From JBJXGF01 sp046153015 (GTDB lineage Bacteria; Actinomycetota; Acidimicrobiia; Acidimicrobiales; CAIXPF01), in the NCBI GenBank assembly GCA_046153015.1, contig JBJXGF010000296.1:1-9913 (forward strand): a stretch of 9,913 bases of DNA. Reading direction: 5' to 3'. The notes below the pieces were generated by a model that was given only the letters and a program-made list of their open reading frames with translations, did not search any database and was not told the origin of the DNA. The translations under genes and the position numbers were made by a program. Every line of letters starts with the position of its first letter. Positions within the stretch are counted from its first letter, which is position 1. Of this stretch, positions 7,143 to 9,913 are shown in pieces.

Positions 7143-7783
7143 TGACAGCCCAGGGCGACGCCGGCGACAACGCGGCGCCCGTCGACGCCCACGCCGCGGC
7201 CCCGGAGGCCGGCGCGGCGGGTGATCCCGCCGACGCCGCCCCCACTGCCGCCCCCACCGTGGGCGGCGGGGGCCGGCCCCAGGGGCCCGCCGCCCCCTCG
7301 GCGGCTGCCTCTCGGTCCGGCGCCGGCGAAGGCGCCGAGCCGACGGGGCTCTCGGTGGAGCGCCTGATCGACGATCTCGAGCGGGTCACCGCCGAGCGGG
7401 ACTCCCACGCAGAGGCGCGCATGCGTCTCCAGGCGGAGTTCGAGAACTACAAGAAGCGAGTGGCGAAGCAGCAGGCCGATCAGCTCGAGCGGGCGGCCGA
7501 GTCGCTCGTGGCCAAGCTGCTGCCCGTGCTCGACGCGTTCGACGCCGCGTTGGCCCACGGCGCCGAGGGCGTGGAGCCGCTCCACGCCTCGCTCGTGGCG
7601 GTGCTCGAGAAGGAGGGCCTGGAGAAGGTTCCCGGCGTCGACTCCGCCTTCGACCCCAACCTCCACGAGGCGGTCATCCACGAGGCGGGCGACGGCGAGG
7701 CCAGCGTGGCCGACGTGATGCGAACGGGCTACCAGTGGAAGGGCCGGGTGCTGCGGCCGGCCATGGTCAAGGTCCGCGGCTGA
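7142..7783 (+). CDS. grpE: Nucleotide exchange factor GrpE
   Basis: GrpE dimers release ADP from DnaK and reset its cycle. The 213 residues fall into three parts. Residues 1-68 are a disordered Ala/Gly/Pro-rich tail. Residues about 70-120 form the long coiled-coil helix (VERLIDDLERVTAERDSHAEARMRLQAEFENYKKR). The C-terminal beta domain contains FDPNLHEAV (170-178) and GYQWKGRVLRPAMVKV (196-211), the family signature that contacts DnaK. The start ATG overlaps the dnaK stop (TGATG), so it is translated by coupling; no separate ribosome site is needed. The acidic tail of many GrpEs is here mostly Ala-rich, which is common in high-GC species. Confidence 0.97.
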
Positions 7784-7812
7784 CGCCGCGGGCAGGGAAC
7801 GACGGGAGCAGG

Positions 7813-8964
7813 GTGGCCGCGCAGCGAGAGTGGTTCGAGAAGGACTACTACAAGATCCTCGGCGTCGGCGGCGACGCCTCGCCGAAGGAGATCACGAAGG
7901 CCTACCGACGGCTCGCGCGCCAGCTCCACCCCGACGCCAACCCGGGCGACGCCAAAGCCGAGGAGCGCTTCAAGGAGGTGACCGCCGCGTACGACGTGGT
8001 CGGGGACCCCTCCAAGCGCGCCGAGTACGACGAGGTCCGTCGCCTGGGCCCGTCGGGGGGCGTGTTCACCGGGGGCCCCGGCGGCGGCCCGGGAGGAGGC
8101 TTCACCTTCTCCGGCGACGCCGCCGACCTGGGCGACCTCTTCGGCGGCCTCTTCGGCCGGGTCCGTCGCAGCGGCGGCGCCGGGCCGGCGGGGCCGCGCC
8201 CGGGCGGCGGCCCCCAACGGGGCGACGACCTCGAAGCCGAGCTGCACCTGTCGTTCCTCGATGCCGTGCAGGGTGTGACCACCTCGGTCAACATCACGAG
8301 CGACGCGCCCTGCCAGCAGTGCGGCGGCAGCGGCGCGGCGAAGGGCACCCGGCCCAAGACCTGCGGGCGCTGCGGCGGCCGCGGGGTGCTCGACGACAAC
8401 CAGGGTTTGTTCTCGTTCAGCCAGACCTGCCCGACCTGCGCCGGGCGAGGCGTGGTCGTCGAGGAGCCCTGCCCGCACTGCCGGGGCGCTGGGGTCGAGC
8501 GCCGGCCGCGCGAGGTCCGGGTGCGGATCCCGGCCGGGGTGGAGGACGGCCAGCGCATTCGATTGAAGGGCCGCGGCGGCCCGGGCCGCAACGGGGCGCC
8601 GGCGGGGGACCTCTACGTGACCGCCCGGGTCGGCGACCACCCGGTGTTCGGCCGGTCGGGCGCCAACCTGCTGGTGGCGGCGCCGATCAGCTACCCCGAG
8701 GCGGTGCTGGGCGCCGACATCGCCGTGCCCACACTCACCGACGGGCCGGTCACGCTGAGGATCCCGCCGGGCACCCGCAGCGGGAAGACCTTCCGAGTGA
8801 AAGGCCGCGGGGTGGCGACCGCAACCAAGACCGGCGACCTGCTGGTGTCGGTCGAGCTGGTGGTGCCGCAGCACCCCACGGCCGCTGAGCGCGAGGCGAT
8901 CGAGGCGCTGGCGAAGGTGGCGCCGCCGCCGGCGCGGGCGGGCGGCGCAGGGCCGGAGGATTGA
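7813..8964 (+). CDS. dnaJ: Chaperone DnaJ (Hsp40, type I)
   Basis: DnaJ delivers substrates to DnaK and stimulates its ATPase. From the GTG at 7813 the protein has 383 residues. The J domain is at about 11-78 with the HPD motif at 39-41. A Gly/Phe-rich linker spans about 80-135. Four CXXCXGXG zinc repeats follow: CQQCGGSG (167), CGRCGGRG (184), CPTCAGRG (206) and CPHCRGAG (220). The C-terminal substrate-binding domains end near 355, followed by a short Ala/Pro tail. An upstream ATG at 7735 is rejected because it lies inside grpE and adds 26 residues without homology. GTG 7813 has GGGAG 4 nt before it and puts the J domain close to the N-terminus. It follows grpE after 29 bp. Actinobacteria usually hold a second dnaJ elsewhere; this one corresponds by context to DnaJ1. 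Confidence 0.96.
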   Translation: MAAQREWFEKDYYKILGVGGDASPKEITKAYRRLARQLHPDANPGDAKAEERFKEVTAAYDVVGDPSKRAEYDEVRRLGPSGGVFTGGPGGGPGGGFTFSGDAADLGDLFGGLFGRVRRSGGAGPAGPRPGGGPQRGDDLEAELHLSFLDAVQGVTTSVNITSDAPCQQCGGSGAAKGTRPKTCGRCGGRGVLDDNQGLFSFSQTCPTCAGRGVVVEEPCPHCRGAGVERRPREVRVRIPAGVEDGQRIRLKGRGGPGRNGAPAGDLYVTARVGDHPVFGRSGANLLVAAPISYPEAVLGADIAVPTLTDGPVTLRIPPGTRSGKTFRVKGRGVATATKTGDLLVSVELVVPQHPTAAEREAIEALAKVAPPPARAGGAGPED

Positions 8965-9031
8965 CAGTGAGCGGTCGTACTGGTCGCGTACGGCCAGCCG
9001 GGCCGGAAGGGCAGGAGACAGAGGGCCGACG

Positions 9032-9463
9032 ATGATGAACCGGGGCTTCGCGAACCTGAACACCCGGGCGGTGTATGTGATCTCGGTGGCGGCCGAGCTG
9101 GCCGGGATGCATCCCCAGACGCTGCGGGTGTACGAGCGCAAGGGCCTGCTCGACCCGGCCCGCACGGGTGGGGGGAGCCGCCGCTACAGCGACGCCGACA
9201 TCGCCATGCTGCGGCGCATCCAGGAGCTCACCAACGAGGGCCTCAACCTGGCCGGCGTCAAGCGGGTGCTCGAGCTCGAGTACCGCCTCGCCGACACCGA
9301 GGCGGAGCTCGCCCGCGCCCGCCAGGCGCTCCACGACACCGTCGTCCAGGCCAACGAGGCCATCAGCCACGCCGTGGCCGAGGCGCATCGCGAGTACCGG
9401 CGCGATCTCGTGCCCGTTCGCCAGAGCGTCGAGCTGTACGACCACCGCCGCGCCCGACGCTGA
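9032..9463 (+). CDS. hspR: HspR, MerR-family heat-shock repressor
   Basis: HspR represses the dnaK operon by binding HAIR elements and needs DnaK as co-repressor. The 143-residue protein shows the winged MerR-type domain: VYVISVAAELAGMHPQTLRVYERKGLLDPART (14-45), GSRRYSDADIAMLRRIQEL (48-66) and EGLNLAGVKRVLELE (69-83). A helical segment (about 84-122) follows. The tail LVPVRQSVELYDHRR corresponds to the C-terminal end of M. tuberculosis HspR (VVPKSTALVVW), which matters for DnaK-linked control in that family. Two ATGs stand in tandem; 9032 is preferred because GAGGG lies 6 nt upstream. It is the last gene of dnaK-grpE-dnaJ-hspR, 67 bp after dnaJ. In that gap a TTGACA overlaps the dnaJ stop codon, but no good -10 accompanies it. 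Confidence 0.96.
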   Translation: MMNRGFANLNTRAVYVISVAAELAGMHPQTLRVYERKGLLDPARTGGGSRRYSDADIAMLRRIQELTNEGLNLAGVKRVLELEYRLADTEAELARARQALHDTVVQANEAISHAVAEAHREYRRDLVPVRQSVELYDHRRARR

Positions 9464-9492
9464 CCGGTCGGCCGCCCGGTGCGGTTGGCGGC

Positions 9493-9507
9493 GCGGCGGG
9501 CCGCCGC
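9493..9507 (+). terminator. Possible terminator hairpin of the dnaK operon
   Basis: GCGGCG-GGC-CGCCGC forms a 6-bp GC stem with a 3-nt loop, 30 bp after the hspR stop, followed by TTCCCCC and not by a T run. High-GC actinobacteria often lack T runs, so this is possible but weak. Confidence 0.35.
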
Positions 9508-9519
9508 TTCCCCCTGTAG

Positions 9520-9525
9520 TAACGT
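9520..9525 (+). promoter_or_regulatory. Candidate -10 box for the downstream leader and exported-protein gene
   Basis: TAACGT fits TANNNT. A start site 6-8 nt later (about 9532) would fall just before the first long-range pairing of the candidate structured leader at 9538. No -35 is recognised; that position lies in the GC-rich hairpin. Confidence 0.35.
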
Positions 9526-9537
9526 GATCGTGGTCAA

Positions 9538-9657
9538 CGGGTCACGGCCAGCGCTCGGAGATTGCGGGCCGGCGGGTCAGCGGCCCGGAGCGAGCTGGGG
9601 TCTGGGGCGTGAGCTCCGAGCAACGAAGACCCGAACACGTAAGGAGACGTGACGCCG
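9538..9657 (+). ncRNA. Candidate structured 5' leader RNA, class unknown
   Basis: This non-coding stretch lies between hspR and an exported-protein gene and holds several perfect complementary segments. (a) An outer helix pairs 9541-9546 (GTCACG) with 9648-9653 (CGTGAC), and continues as CGG (9538-9540)/CCG (9655-9657) past one bulged G. (b) A hairpin CGGGCCG/CGGCCCG (9565-9571 with 9581-9587) has a 9-nt loop. (c) GGGTCT pairs with AGACCC (9598-9603 with 9627-9632). (d) GGGGC-GTGA-GCTCC (9604-9617) has a GNRA tetraloop. (e) GCTCGGAG pairs with CTCCGAGC (9553-9560 with 9614-9621). Helix e excludes d and would form a pseudoknot with c. (f) CACGT-AAGGAG-ACGTG (9636-9651) excludes the outer helix and shows a Shine-Dalgarno-like loop. 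Such alternative folds suit a riboswitch or attenuator, but I see no motif set of a known class. In GC-rich DNA some of this pairing could be chance. Confidence 0.4.
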
Positions 9658-9728
9658 GGGAGGGCGCCCTGCGCGCCACTGAGCGGAGCGAGCGTGCTGG
9701 AGAGGTTCGGCGGCCGAGGCGCCATTCC

Positions 9729-9913
9729 ATGAAGCGCCGACGTGATGCGGCCGCGGTCGGCGGCCGTTCTCACCGCCGCCGTGCCGGATGGGCCGCCCTC
9801 GTTGCGCCCGCAGCAGCCGCGCTCGCGCCGTTCGCAACGGTCCCCGCGGCTGTGGCCTGGCCGGCCCCTCACCCGCGCCTGGCTGCCGACGCGCCCGATC
9901 CCGCCCCCCCCCC
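9729..9913 (+). CDS. Exported protein, N-terminal signal peptide only (runs off window)
   Basis: Sixty-one codons are visible before the window ends. Residues 1-20 are strongly basic (MKRRRDAAAVGGRSHRRRAG). Residues about 21-43 are a hydrophobic Ala-rich core (WAALVAPAAAALAPFATVPAAVA), with AVA at 41-43 as a likely signal peptidase I site. After it comes a Pro/Ala-rich stretch ending in the C run. This is a Sec-type signal peptide or membrane anchor; the basic start is not a good Tat motif. The function is unknown. The ATG at 9729 has GAGG about 9 nt upstream and overlaps a short upstream frame in ATGA. The long, possibly structured leader suggests that its expression is controlled at RNA level. 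Confidence 0.6.
   Translation, partial: MKRRRDAAAVGGRSHRRRAGWAALVAPAAAALAPFATVPAAVAWPAPHPRLAADAPDPAPP
9904..9913. repeat. Run of ten C at the window end
   Basis: A C homopolymer ends the window within the Pro-rich part of the last gene. Such runs are prone to length errors and may mark an assembly break, so the reading frame beyond it is unreliable. Confidence 0.7.

Noticed and set aside
7735..7812. 26-codon N-terminal extension of dnaJ
   Set aside because: It lies within the grpE 3' end and has no J-domain character; GTG 7813 has its own ribosome site.
9538..9657. Direct assignment of the leader as a ydaO (c-di-AMP) or cobalamin riboswitch
   Set aside because: CCCGAACACG and AAGGAGAC look vaguely like parts of those classes, but the other conserved segments (GGGGUGAAUC, CAGCUAACCUCG, or the B12 box) are absent.

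Overview
The window is GC-rich chromosomal DNA from an actinobacterium. The signs are high GC with strong third-position bias, a dnaK-grpE-dnaJ-hspR operon with an HspR-type operator, a dCTP deaminase of the Mycobacterium-like bifunctional type, a DnaK lacking the insert typical of Gram-negative DnaKs, and TANNNT -10 boxes placed just before start codons. A deep-branching class such as Acidimicrobiia would fit, but that is an inference. The right edge ends in ten C's inside an open gene, so it may be a contig end.

Left edge (1-500, minus strand): the 5' part of a tyrosine integrase gene lies just downstream of the 3' end of a tRNA-Gly(CCC) gene. This is the usual arrangement of an integrative element inserted at a tRNA, and most of the element would lie left of the window. 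The integrase frame is broken by an in-frame TGA but stays integrase-like beyond it, so it looks like a decaying integrase.

Centre (553-5151): dcd (dCTP deaminase) converges on a large membrane iron-sulfur reductase of the EtfD/FadF type (electrons from fatty-acid oxidation to menaquinone). Divergent from the reductase is a small winged-helix regulator with a shortened receiver-like domain and no phosphoacceptor Asp. Its end overlaps a P-II nitrogen sensor gene (glnB). The divergent spacer carries 5-bp repeats at 11-bp spacing that resemble a GlnR-type box, and both genes look leaderless. gpmA (phosphoglycerate mutase) converges on glnB.

Right half (5152-9463): the heat-shock operon dnaK-grpE-dnaJ-hspR. 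A HAIR-like inverted repeat (the HspR operator type) sits in the gpmA/dnaK spacer, which implies the classic loop in which HspR, with DnaK as co-repressor, represses its own operon. The order dcd, Fe-S reductase, dnaK operon recalls the order of Rv0321, Rv0338c and Rv0350-Rv0353 in M. tuberculosis, so this is a compact version of a conserved actinobacterial neighbourhood.

Right edge (9464-9913): a possible terminator, a TAACGT -10 box, about 200 nt of non-coding DNA with several strong and mutually exclusive RNA pairings, then the start of a gene whose product begins with a signal peptide. This probable structured leader is the most promising unexplained item here. I do not recognise it as a known riboswitch class.
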